A DNA stretch of 40,979 bases, from positions 1-40,979 of the forward strand of contig JAFSXS010000001.1 in assembly GCA_017443945.1 (NCBI GenBank), written 5' to 3'. Made by a program: the position numbers and the translations under genes. Source of the DNA: Synergistaceae bacterium (GTDB lineage Bacteria > Synergistota > Synergistia > Synergistales > Aminobacteriaceae). This document shows positions 6,521 through 14,201 of this stretch, piece by piece (the stretch's first letter is position 1; every line of letters starts with the position of its first letter). The notes beneath the pieces were generated by a model. It searched no databases and had not been told where the DNA came from. It worked only from the letters and a program-made list of their open reading frames with translations.

Positions 6521-7384
6521 ATGTCAAAGCACTATAAGCGCGCGATATTATTACTCGTTATTCTTGCTGTAACTTTCTCGGCAAATACACTTTTTGCAGC
6601 AGCACGGCGAAGAGTCCCCGTCAAGCCCCGTATGCAAAATTCTCACAAAATCGAGCAGTTAAGACGTGAAGCAGATCGAGGCCATGTAGGTTCACAATTT
6701 GAACTCGGCAGAATCTATTACAACGGCGACGGAGTCAAACGCGACTACAAACAGGCTTATTACTGGTACGACAAAGCAGCGAACAAAGGCGACGCAAACG
6801 CACAGTATAGACTCGCAGAATTATTCTATTCAGGACACGGCACAAAGCAAAATTATTACAACGCCGCTTACTGGTTCAGAAAAGCCTGCATATCGAATCA
6901 CCGCAACGACAGCGTAAAAGATTCCGCCTTCCAAAGAGGTATGGACGAATTTAAAGCAAAGAATTACAAGCGCGCCGCAGATTTATTCAAAGCAGCATGG
7001 AGCAGACCAGCAGCAAAACCCGCTCCCGCAGCTCCTAGACCTACACCAAAGCCCGCGCCCGCACCTGTTGCAAAGCCGGAAATTTCTAGACCGACTCACA
7101 ATGCGCCGACTCCTGCTCCCGTTAATAAACCTGAGTCGCCAAAAGTTGAGAACAAGCCCGCACCTGTTGCAAGACCAGAACCGCCGAAACCTGCGCCCGC
7201 TCCTGTTGCAAAGCCGGAAATTTCTAAACCGACTCACAATGCGCCAACTCCTGCTCCCGTTAATAAACCTGAACCGCCCAAACCGAGTATGCATAATCCT
7301 TCATCAACTGTAGAACATCATTCACCACGCGCACCGGAGAAGCCCAGAATCCCCGATAATCCCGAACATAGGAGACCAGAATAA
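6521..7384 (+). CDS. Exported Sel1-repeat protein with Pro/Ala-rich repeat tail
   Basis: 287 residues. A signal peptide (about 1-28, ending LFAAA) is followed by two Sel1/TPR-like repeats (roughly residues 52-125; GRIYYNGDGVKRDYKQAYYW and a second unit). A further helical unit precedes a long Pro/Ala/Lys tail. The tail contains a nearly exact 46-residue duplication (KPAPAPVAKPEIS, then THNAPTPAPVNKPE), seen as a 138-bp DNA direct repeat. AGGAGG precedes the ATG. Sel1 proteins mediate protein contacts; the extended tail suggests a periplasmic or wall-spanning linker. It is inserted between rpsU and yqeY. Exact role unknown. Confidence 0.8.
   Translation: MSKHYKRAILLLVILAVTFSANTLFAAARRRVPVKPRMQNSHKIEQLRREADRGHVGSQFELGRIYYNGDGVKRDYKQAYYWYDKAANKGDANAQYRLAELFYSGHGTKQNYYNAAYWFRKACISNHRNDSVKDSAFQRGMDEFKAKNYKRAADLFKAAWSRPAAKPAPAAPRPTPKPAPAPVAKPEISRPTHNAPTPAPVNKPESPKVENKPAPVARPEPPKPAPAPVAKPEISKPTHNAPTPAPVNKPEPPKPSMHNPSSTVEHHSPRAPEKPRIPDNPEHRRPE
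7064..7273 (+). repeat. 138-bp direct repeat inside the Pro-rich coding region
   Basis: The segment beginning at 7064 recurs from 7202 with only a few base changes, encoding the duplicated Pro/Ala-rich block. The period is a multiple of three, so copy number could vary without loss of frame. Confidence 0.8.
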
Positions 7385-7386
7385 AA

Positions 7387-7839
7387 ATGTCATTAGCTCA
7401 AGATATAGCAAAAGATTTATTACAGGCAATGAAAGCACACGAGGAGCAAAAATTATCAGCTCTTAGAATGCTCAAAGCCGAGTTACAAAAATTGCAGGCC
7501 GACAAAGGTAAATCAGCGGAAATTACTGATGATGACGTTCACACGATTATAAAGCGGCTCATTAAACAACGCAAAGACGCAGCCGAACAATATAAATCAG
7601 CAGGAGCAATCGACCGCGCAGAGTCAGAACTCGCCGACGTGAAATTTTTAGAGCCTTATCTGCCAAAACAATTAGACGACTCAGAACTCGATAAAATTAT
7701 CGCAGAGTCAGCACACGAAATTAACGCAAGCTCACCCAAAGATATGGGAAAATTAATGAAAACTGTCATGAAGAAACTTGCGGGTCAGGCTGACGGATCA
7801 AGAGTCAAAGACAAAGTCAACGCGTTCTTGAATCAATAA
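7387..7839 (+). CDS. yqeY: GatB/YqeY domain protein
   Basis: 150 residues, typical YqeY length. It begins LAQDIAKDLLQAMKAHEEQKLSALRMLKAELQ and has DDVHTIIKRLIKQRKDAAEQY and EPYLPKQLDDSEL, hallmarks of the family. The domain resembles the tRNA-binding tail of GatB; a role in tRNA or amidotransferase chemistry is proposed for the family but not established. It starts 2 nt after the Sel1 gene stop, so the two are translationally close. Confidence 0.9.
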   Translation: MSLAQDIAKDLLQAMKAHEEQKLSALRMLKAELQKLQADKGKSAEITDDDVHTIIKRLIKQRKDAAEQYKSAGAIDRAESELADVKFLEPYLPKQLDDSELDKIIAESAHEINASSPKDMGKLMKTVMKKLAGQADGSRVKDKVNAFLNQ

Positions 7840-7857
7840 CGAGCGCAAAATTATTCA

Positions 7858-7895
7858 AGCCGGGGTCTGTACTGCACTCCGGCTGTTGTATTCTG
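7858..7895 (+). terminator. Terminator after yqeY
   Basis: AGCCGGGGT (7858-7866) pairs with ACTCCGGCT (7876-7884), 9 bp with one G-U, then GTTGTATT. Confidence 0.65.
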
Positions 7896-8031
7896 AAAAG
7901 TGGTTTGCGAAAAGATATTGTCGTTTTTCAATGCAATATTTCTGTGAATTGATTTCGAGCGCAAATTTTATATCATGATTCAAAATCTGTCAAATTTACT
8001 GTCATAAATTCCCGAAAAATTACCTGCTATT

Positions 8032-8060
8032 TTTTGCTGTTTTGTGCTAATGAATATAAT
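8032..8060 (+). promoter_or_regulatory. Promoter of the aldo/keto reductase gene
   Basis: TTTTGC, 17-nt spacer, consensus TATAAT (8055-8060). The gap 7896-8031 holds nothing else recognisable. Confidence 0.55.
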
Positions 8061-8096
8061 ATGTATACAAACTCTAAATCAGGAGGAGCTAATCTC

Positions 8097-8930
8097 ATGA
8101 AAAAATTTACTCTCAATAACGGGCTTGAACTTCCTGCAATAGGCTTCGGGACTTATAAGGCCGCTTCAAGTGATGTTATTCTTGACGCAATAAAGGCCGG
8201 TTACACATATTTTGACACGGCGGAATTTTACGGGAACGAGTCATTTATCCCGCAGGCACTCAAGCAGAGCAATTTATCACGCGAAAAAATTATAATCGCC
8301 TCCAAAGTCTGGAAAACTAGCATGGGCTATGACGAGACTATAAGCGCATTTAATAAAACTCTCGAAAATTTGCAGACTGATTATCTTGATATTTATATGA
8401 TTCACTGGCCTAGACCTGATTTAGAGCTTTCTGACTGGAAAAATTTAGACTTGCAAACTTGGCGCGCTATGGAAGATTTATTTACTCATGGGAAAATTAA
8501 AGCACTCGGACTCAGCAACTTTTTGCCCATTCACGCAGAAAATATCTTGAATCACTGCAAAATTACGCCTTCAATAGCTCAAATAGAATTTCATCCGGGA
8601 CACACTCAGACATTTACTCTGAATTATTATAGATCGCAAAATATTCTTGTTCAGGCATGGAGTCCGATCGGGCGGGGAAGAGTCCTCAATGACGAATTAA
8701 TTATCAAGCTCGCGAAAAAATACAACGTCAGCCCCGTTCAAATTTGTTTGTGCTTTGACCTGTCAGAAAATGTTATGCCGATTCCGAAGGCTTCGAGTCT
8801 TGAACGAATGCGCGAAAATCTCGACTCACAAAATATAACGCTCGATCATGAAGACATTTTACAGCTTGAAAATATGCCCCCTTTAGGCTGGAGCGGTGAA
8901 CATCCCGACAGAGTCAGAATCAAAATTTAG
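8097..8930 (+). CDS. Aldo/keto reductase
   Basis: 277 residues from the ATG at 8097, chosen for AGGAGG at 8081-8086 and the standard start MKKFTLNNGLELPAIGFGTY. A longer in-frame reading upstream would cross the promoter. The catalytic tetrad is complete: D40 and Y45 (YFDTAEFYGNE), K70 (IIASKVW), H103 (MIHWP). Family members use NAD(P)H to reduce aldehydes and ketones in the cytosol; substrate unknown. The next gene follows after 16 nt and is probably co-transcribed. Confidence 0.93.
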   Translation: MKKFTLNNGLELPAIGFGTYKAASSDVILDAIKAGYTYFDTAEFYGNESFIPQALKQSNLSREKIIIASKVWKTSMGYDETISAFNKTLENLQTDYLDIYMIHWPRPDLELSDWKNLDLQTWRAMEDLFTHGKIKALGLSNFLPIHAENILNHCKITPSIAQIEFHPGHTQTFTLNYYRSQNILVQAWSPIGRGRVLNDELIIKLAKKYNVSPVQICLCFDLSENVMPIPKASSLERMRENLDSQNITLDHEDILQLENMPPLGWSGEHPDRVRIKI

Positions 8931-8946
8931 AAGGAGGCTTCACAAC

Positions 8947-10416
8947 ATGAACGAAAAATTTTTATTGCTGCCGATATTAATTCCTGCCGTAGCTGCTATA
9001 TTATTGCCGACTCTAAACTTTCAAGAACGCAGATACAGAAATTTTTTCATTGAAGCGTCAATTTTGCTTAACACTGCAATTATTTTACTGCTTGTGATTT
9101 ATCCGCCCGCAAACACTTTGACACTGTTTAGACTCTCAGAGAAAGCCGGCTTTGCATTGAGACTCGACGGTCTTGGAATGGTGTTTTCTGTGTTGATTGC
9201 GATTTTATGGCCTCTCACGAGTTTATACGCGTTTGAATACATGACTCACGAACACAGGGAGACAACTTTTTTTGCGTGGTTTATTCTCACATATGGAGTA
9301 GTCGCGGGGATTGCATTTGCGTCGGATTTATTGACTCTTTATTTATTCTATGAGCTTATGACATTGACGACTCTTCCCCTTGTGATGCACGAAATGGACG
9401 GGCGCGCGAGATATGCCGGCAGAAAATATTTAATTTATTCGGTCGGTGGTGCTGCAAGTGCTTTTATTGCGTTGACTTACACAATGTCTCAAGGGGGCGG
9501 AGAATTTTTCACGCTGGGAGGTACTCTCGGAGTCTGGCCAAATGAGCCAAGCAATATGCTTTTGTGTGCATGGTTTCTCGGATTCTTGGGATTTGGTGTG
9601 AAGGCTGCAATTTTTCCGTTTCATGGGTGGCTGCCTTCTGCGTCAGTAGCTCCGACACCTGTTACTGCATTGTTGCACGCTGTAGCAGTCGTTAAGGCCG
9701 GAATCTTTGCGATAATTAGATTAACATGGTACGTTTTCGAGCCTGAAGTACTCGCAGGAACGTGGGCACAATGGGCGGCATTTGCTCTTGCGTGTATCAC
9801 GATTGTATACGGGTCATCAATGGCACTAGCGACACAGCATTTAAAGCGCAGATTTGCATATTCGACAATAAGTCAGCTTTCATATATATTAATCGGCGTA
9901 TTATTATTGACTCCTGACGGGCTTGTAGGAGCGTTGACTCACATGGGCGGACATGCAATCATGAAGATAAATTTATTTTTCTGTGCGGGTGCGATTTTGT
10001 GCCAGACTGAACGGGAATATTTATTTGACATGCGCGGGCTTGTTGTGGGAATGCCGAAAACTTCAATAGCTTTATTATTTTCCGGACTTGCATTGTGCGG
10101 GCTTCCTCCTTCAGCGGGATTTATGGGAAAATGGCAGCTCGGCACGGCTTCAGCAGCTAGTAATTTGGGTCATGCAGGGATTGCGATGTTAATGATTTCT
10201 GCGGTGCTTACAGTTTTATATATTTTCTCGATATTCAGTATATTTATAATGCCGGGAAAAAATTTCGACTTCAAGACAGCGAATCAAGGCGTAAAAGATC
10301 CTGGTCTGCAAATGCTCGCGCCGTTGGGAGTTCTTGCAGTGGGAGCTTTTGTTTACGGGTTATATGCTGAACCGTTGATAAAATTTTTCACGCGAATTGC
10401 TCAAGGTCTGATATGA
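8947..10416 (+). CDS. Orphan proton-translocating antiporter-like subunit (NuoM/NuoN/MrpD family)
   Basis: 489 residues, about 14 predicted membrane helices. Start at ATG 8947 with AAGGAGG upstream. It carries the family signatures: a helix 5 Glu (LFYELMTLTTLPL), a helix 7 Lys in VKAAIFPFHGWLPSA, then APTPVTALLHAVAVVKAG, and a later Lys in HAIMKINLFFCAG. These residues conduct ions in complex I, Mrp antiporters and membrane hydrogenases. No other subunit is encoded nearby; it follows an aldo/keto reductase gene. It might serve a complex encoded elsewhere or act alone. Family firm, complex unknown. Confidence 0.88.
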   Translation: MNEKFLLLPILIPAVAAILLPTLNFQERRYRNFFIEASILLNTAIILLLVIYPPANTLTLFRLSEKAGFALRLDGLGMVFSVLIAILWPLTSLYAFEYMTHEHRETTFFAWFILTYGVVAGIAFASDLLTLYLFYELMTLTTLPLVMHEMDGRARYAGRKYLIYSVGGAASAFIALTYTMSQGGGEFFTLGGTLGVWPNEPSNMLLCAWFLGFLGFGVKAAIFPFHGWLPSASVAPTPVTALLHAVAVVKAGIFAIIRLTWYVFEPEVLAGTWAQWAAFALACITIVYGSSMALATQHLKRRFAYSTISQLSYILIGVLLLTPDGLVGALTHMGGHAIMKINLFFCAGAILCQTEREYLFDMRGLVVGMPKTSIALLFSGLALCGLPPSAGFMGKWQLGTASAASNLGHAGIAMLMISAVLTVLYIFSIFSIFIMPGKNFDFKTANQGVKDPGLQMLAPLGVLAVGAFVYGLYAEPLIKFFTRIAQGLI

Positions 10417-10425
10417 TATAAAAAT

Positions 10426-10458
10426 TGCGGCTTCATGATTCATCGGGGCCGCGTTTTA
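10426..10458 (+). terminator. Terminator after the antiporter-like gene
   Basis: GCGGC (10427-10431) pairs with GCCGC (10448-10452), followed by GTTTTA. Confidence 0.5.
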
Positions 10459-10474
10459 CTCGTACATGTTAAAT

Positions 10475-10492
10475 GTGATAAAATATTTTCCG
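10475..10492 (+). promoter_or_regulatory. Stray copy of the cassette promoter core
   Basis: An 18-nt stretch, GTGATAAAATATTTTCCG, is identical to the head of each small-peptide cassette. The leader stems and the peptide ORF do not follow. It may be a decayed cassette or a shared promoter element. Confidence 0.5.
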
Positions 10493-10537
10493 AACGTTTC
10501 ATAATAAATTTTTCCCATTTTCACAAGCGAACAATTA

Positions 10538-10560
10538 TTACTAATACATTTACTAATACA
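10538..10560 (+). repeat. 12-bp-period tandem duplicate
   Basis: TTACTAATACA occurs twice with a 12-nt period, followed by an A run. A similar pair, TTTACAACTACA twice, is at 31156-31179. Confidence 0.6.
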
Positions 10561-10611
10561 AAAATGTTGACTCATTCAAGCACTCACAAATTTTCACGAA
10601 GAAAAAATTTT

Positions 10612-10640
10612 TTGTTAGATAATTTTTCGCGCATTATAAT
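10612..10640 (+). promoter_or_regulatory. Promoter of the DUF3574-like gene
   Basis: TTGTTA (10612-10617), 17-nt spacer, TATAAT (10635-10640). Confidence 0.6.
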
Positions 10641-10674
10641 TCTTATAAAAATTTTTATGTGAGGTGTATTTGTT

Positions 10675-11091
10675 ATGTCAAAAAAGTTTTCTGTCTTAAC
10701 GTTTATAATTGCGGTTATTGCCTGCTGTATTGCCGGACTAAATTATTATGAGTTAATGCAAATGCGTAAAGACGTTCAATTTGTTATGTATCTCGGCACT
10801 AATGACAAAGACTCAAATAATCCCGTTTTCAATCATGATGAAGCCAAAATAAAGCTCGATGAGATTCTAGCAAAACATTTCAGCGGTTTTACTGTAACAG
10901 AAGCTCTCGGAGGCTGGACGGACGATAACGGCAAAATTTCGCACGAGTACACGCTTGTAATTTATTTGAGCGACACAAATATAAAAAATGTTCATTCGGC
11001 AGCAGATGATTTATTACGCGAATTTAATCAAAGCTCAGTGCTGATTCAGACTAACAACACAATCACGGAATTTTACGCGGGAGAAAATTAA
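10675..11091 (+). CDS. Membrane-anchored or exported protein, DUF3574-like
   Basis: 138 residues with an N-terminal hydrophobic segment (about 6-25) that is a signal anchor or signal peptide. The remainder resembles DUF3574: FTVTEALGGWTDDNGKISHE matches the family's Gly-Trp core, and it ends with a short beta segment (SVLIQTNNTITEFY). GAGGTG lies upstream of the ATG and the gene has its own promoter. Function of the family is unknown. The domain call is by pattern memory and is moderate. Confidence 0.6.
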   Translation: MSKKFSVLTFIIAVIACCIAGLNYYELMQMRKDVQFVMYLGTNDKDSNNPVFNHDEAKIKLDEILAKHFSGFTVTEALGGWTDDNGKISHEYTLVIYLSDTNIKNVHSAADDLLREFNQSSVLIQTNNTITEFYAGEN

Positions 11092-11104
11092 TAATTTCAA
11101 CTGG

Positions 11105-11132
11105 TTGCTAGAGTAGAGAAATAATATATAAT
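11105..11132 (+). promoter_or_regulatory. Promoter of the TRAP operon
   Basis: TTGCTA (11105-11110), 16-nt spacer, TATAAT (11127-11132). Confidence 0.6.
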
Positions 11133-11190
11133 TTGCATAATCGTTTATAAAACAAAATATTTCACACAAGAAAGAAGGCTTTTATCTATT

Positions 11191-12195
11191 ATGAAGAAAG
11201 TTTTATTTGCTTTCACCCTTGCTTTAGTGCTTGCGTCGGCTTCTATTTCGTTAGCGGCTCCTGAATTAACGCTCATTGTAGCGTCCAACCAGACAGATTT
11301 TACGAATCCTTATAGTCTCGGCATGGACAAATTTAAGGAAGTCCTTGAGGAAATTTCCGGCGGAAAAATTCAAGTTACCGTTCACAAAGGCACGCTCGGA
11401 GAAAATGAGTCTGAGCTCGTCGAAAAATTGACAATGGGTGCGGCTGATTTGATCGTAGCTTCCCCCGGTTTCATGACAGCAATCGGAGTCCCCGAAATTG
11501 ATATTTTGTCGCTCGAATATTTATTTAACAGTTTTGCTCACTGGGAAAAATGTCTTGACGGCGATTTTGGCGCGGCAATGCGTAAAATAGTTCTTGAGAA
11601 GACATATAATCAATTCAGAATCATGGGCTACTGGAGTTCTTCTGTACGTGATGTCTACGCAAAGAAAGCAATAAAGAGTCCGGCAGATCTTAAGGGCTTG
11701 AGCATTCGTACTCAGTCATCACAGGTTCAGCAGGAATTTTTCAAAAATTGCGGGGCCATTCCTACAAGCGTTGCATGGGGCGAACTCTATCAGGCGTTAC
11801 AGCAGGGAGTTGTCGACGGCGCAGAGAATGACTACACAAATTTAACTCAGAAAGAACATCATAAGACAGCGAACGGAAAATATATTTCTGAGACTCATCA
11901 CGATTTTACGACTCGTTTATTCATGATGAACGGCGAACGTTACGACAGACTCACTGACGAGCAGAAAAATTGGATTAATGCAGCTGTTGAGGCAAGCACC
12001 GCAGAAGAACGCGCAGTAACTTACAGAATGTTTGAAGAGTCCAAGCAGCGCGCAATCAAGGACGGAGCAATCGTTACAGAATTTGCCGATATTGACATAG
12101 CAGCATTCAAAGCAATAGCAATGCCGATTCAAGACGCATTTGCAAAGGCCAACGACATGCAGGAACAATTAAACATGGTTCGTGCAGCAGAGTAA
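11191..12195 (+). CDS. dctP: TRAP transporter solute-binding protein
   Basis: 334 residues with a signal peptide (about 1-22). This is a periplasmic receptor of the DctP family that hands carboxylated substrates to the DctQM permease. The motif LKGLSIRTQSS holds the conserved Arg that clamps the substrate carboxylate, followed by the AWGELYQALQQGVVDGAEN signature. It heads the dctPQM operon. The substrate cannot be read directly; the convergent KDG kinase makes a hexuronate or another sugar acid plausible. Family firm, substrate inferred. Confidence 0.95.
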   Translation: MKKVLFAFTLALVLASASISLAAPELTLIVASNQTDFTNPYSLGMDKFKEVLEEISGGKIQVTVHKGTLGENESELVEKLTMGAADLIVASPGFMTAIGVPEIDILSLEYLFNSFAHWEKCLDGDFGAAMRKIVLEKTYNQFRIMGYWSSSVRDVYAKKAIKSPADLKGLSIRTQSSQVQQEFFKNCGAIPTSVAWGELYQALQQGVVDGAENDYTNLTQKEHHKTANGKYISETHHDFTTRLFMMNGERYDRLTDEQKNWINAAVEASTAEERAVTYRMFEESKQRAIKDGAIVTEFADIDIAAFKAIAMPIQDAFAKANDMQEQLNMVRAAE

Positions 12196-12220
12196 TAAAA
12201 TATTTCGAGACTCAATTATG

Positions 12221-12250
12221 AAAGATGGGCGTTATGTCCGTCTTTCTTTA
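12221..12250 (+). terminator. Intercistronic hairpin between dctP and dctQ
   Basis: AAAGATGG (12221-12228) pairs with CCGTCTTT (12238-12245), then CTTTATTT. Being inside the operon, it probably works as a partial terminator or mRNA-stabilising stem, giving more binding protein than permease. Confidence 0.65.
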
Positions 12251-12273
12251 TTTATGAGAGGTGAAAAAATTTC

Positions 12274-12759
12274 ATGAAAAAATTAGATGACGGCTTACAG
12301 AAAATACAAATTGCTATAGGCGGATTATTTTTGCTGATTTTCCTTGTTGTAGTTGTCTATCAAATTATATGCCGTTACATGGGAGTCGCTGCGATGTGGA
12401 CAGAAGATGTCAGCATGTATTCATTTATATGGGCGGTTTTCATGGGAGCGGGTGCGATGGTGCATTCGAACGCACATTTTGCATTCAGCAGCCTTATAGA
12501 CTCAATGAAGAGCGAGAAAGCTAAATTATTCCTGCAAATTATTATAGATTTAATTGTGCTTACGTTCTGTGTCTTAATGGTCTATTACGGATATATTGCA
12601 GCAAAACAATTTTGGAATTTCCGCTGGGTTAATATTCCGGCAATGAAGCGCGGGCCCACTTGGTTATGTATTCCCATTTGCGGAGCGACAGGAGCTATTT
12701 ATTTAATTTACGGGATATTTGACAAAATCGGGAAGCTCATGAAGGGAGAAAATAAATAA
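12274..12759 (+). CDS. dctQ: TRAP transporter small permease subunit
   Basis: 161 residues, four predicted membrane helices, the usual size for DctQ. A Trp-Thr-Glu-(Asp/Glu) element after the first helix (AAMWTEDVSMYSF) is typical. It pairs with DctM to form the sodium-driven permease. GAGAGGTG precedes the ATG. Its stop overlaps the dctM start (TAATG), indicating coupled translation. Confidence 0.93.
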   Translation: MKKLDDGLQKIQIAIGGLFLLIFLVVVVYQIICRYMGVAAMWTEDVSMYSFIWAVFMGAGAMVHSNAHFAFSSLIDSMKSEKAKLFLQIIIDLIVLTFCVLMVYYGYIAAKQFWNFRWVNIPAMKRGPTWLCIPICGATGAIYLIYGIFDKIGKLMKGENK

Positions 12760-14048
12760 TGCTCGGTACTGTATTAATAATTATGTTCGTAGGATTTATA
12801 GCTATCGGAGTGCCTATCGCCTTTGCGCTTGGAATCGTATCATTCACGGGTATTGCGTGCCTTCCTGCTATTCCGAACACAGTAGTATTTACGAAAATGT
12901 TTAATGGCCTCAACAGCTTTACACTTTTAGCCGTGCCGTTATTTATTTTAGCAGCAAACTTGATGAACGAGGGCGGAATAACAGAAAAATTAATTGAGTG
13001 CATTTGTGATTTGGTCGGACACAAAAAAGGCGGTCTCGCATATGCAAATGTATTAGTCTCGATGGTGTTTGCTGGAATTTCCGGATCCTCGCAGGCTGAT
13101 ACGTCGGGAGTAGGAAAAATTTTTATTCCTGCAATGGAGAAACAGGGCTATGACAAGGGCACTTCAGTAGGAGTTACTGCAGCGTCGTCGACTCTGGGAT
13201 CTATAATTCCGCCGAGTATAACAATGGTCGTGTATTCAGGTATAGCGAGCTGTTCGACGGGTGCGTTATTTATGACTGGAATTGTTCCGGGAATTTTGCT
13301 CGGAATTGCGCAGATGATCGTTGTAAAAATGTATGCTAACTCTAAAAATTTCCCGCAGAGTGAAAAAGTTCCGTTTGCTGTAGCTCTTAAGCACACATTA
13401 ATATCAATGCCGGCATTATTGACACCTATAATTTTAATTGGCGGTATTGTGTCAGGATTCTTTACTCCGACTGAGTCAGCTGCATTTGCCTGCATTTACG
13501 CATTATTAGTCGGGATATTCTTTTACGGTTCAATCAAGATTAGCAGACTCCCGCATATTTTAATTGACACAATGAAAATGGCTTCACTGTCATTATTTGC
13601 GCTGGCGACTGCGAATGCTTTAGGTGAATTATTGAGCTATTACCAGTTGAATATTTTAGCGAGAAATTTATTTTTAGCGCTGCCCGGCGGTAAAGGAATA
13701 TTTTTGCTTGTAACAGTATTATTTTTCTTGTTCATAGGGACGTTTATGGATGCTGTACCTGCGATGATTTTATTTGTGCCGATAATATTGCCGTCAGCTG
13801 TAGCACTTGAGATAAGCCCGATAATTTTAGGATTAATAATTATTGTAACGTTAGCACTAGGACTCGTAACGCCTCCATATGGGTTATGCTTGCTGCTTGC
13901 TTCATCGATAAGCGGTACAACTATAGAAGAAGGTTTCAAGGGGACATTGCCTTATTTTATTTCGTCATTAGTAGTGCTGTTATTGTTAATAATTTTCCCT
14001 GATTTCTGGCTTGCGATTCCTAAAGCGTTATTCCCTGCATTATTCTAG
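12759..14048 (+). CDS. dctM: TRAP transporter large permease subunit
   Basis: 429 residues, about 12 membrane segments. GIPA-like opening (GVPIAFALG), AVPLFILAANLMNEGGIT, and the helical hairpin motifs FAGISGSSQADTSGVG and ITPPYGL-like VTPPYGLCLLLAS are those of DctM. This subunit carries the elevator-type transport domain and the sodium sites. The gene is the last of the operon and is followed by a hairpin shared with the convergent kinase gene. Confidence 0.95.
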   Translation: MLGTVLIIMFVGFIAIGVPIAFALGIVSFTGIACLPAIPNTVVFTKMFNGLNSFTLLAVPLFILAANLMNEGGITEKLIECICDLVGHKKGGLAYANVLVSMVFAGISGSSQADTSGVGKIFIPAMEKQGYDKGTSVGVTAASSTLGSIIPPSITMVVYSGIASCSTGALFMTGIVPGILLGIAQMIVVKMYANSKNFPQSEKVPFAVALKHTLISMPALLTPIILIGGIVSGFFTPTESAAFACIYALLVGIFFYGSIKISRLPHILIDTMKMASLSLFALATANALGELLSYYQLNILARNLFLALPGGKGIFLLVTVLFFLFIGTFMDAVPAMILFVPIILPSAVALEISPIILGLIIIVTLALGLVTPPYGLCLLLASSISGTTIEEGFKGTLPYFISSLVVLLLLIIFPDFWLAIPKALFPALF

Positions 14049-14059
14049 CAAAAAATTTT

Positions 14060-14100
14060 GGCCGCTGGAGTAAATGATTTATTCTAACGGCCGTTAATTT
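14060..14100. terminator. Hairpin between dctM and kdgK
   Basis: GGCCG (14060-14064) pairs with CGGCC (14088-14092), enclosing a second 7-bp stem GAGTAAA/TTTATTC. T-rich sequence follows on the plus strand and an A/T stretch lies on the other side, so it may serve both genes. The rest of the gap to 14201 is GC-richer and holds nothing I can name. Confidence 0.6.
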
Positions 14101-14201
14101 TGCAAGTTCGCGACATATTTTCTGCTGCGACCAACGGGAGCAGCCAACGCCCCGCAGACGGCACCGTATGCAAAAAAATGTTTTCGCCCTTGACTTTGCT
14201 T

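Noticed and set aside
8034-8096. Upstream start for the aldo/keto reductase
   Set aside because: It would overlap the TATAAT promoter; the AGGAGG-preceded ATG at 8097 gives the standard N-terminus.
10435-10662. 75-codon open frame, and a 32-codon frame inside it
   Set aside because: No RBS, low-complexity composition, and it contains the promoter of the next gene.
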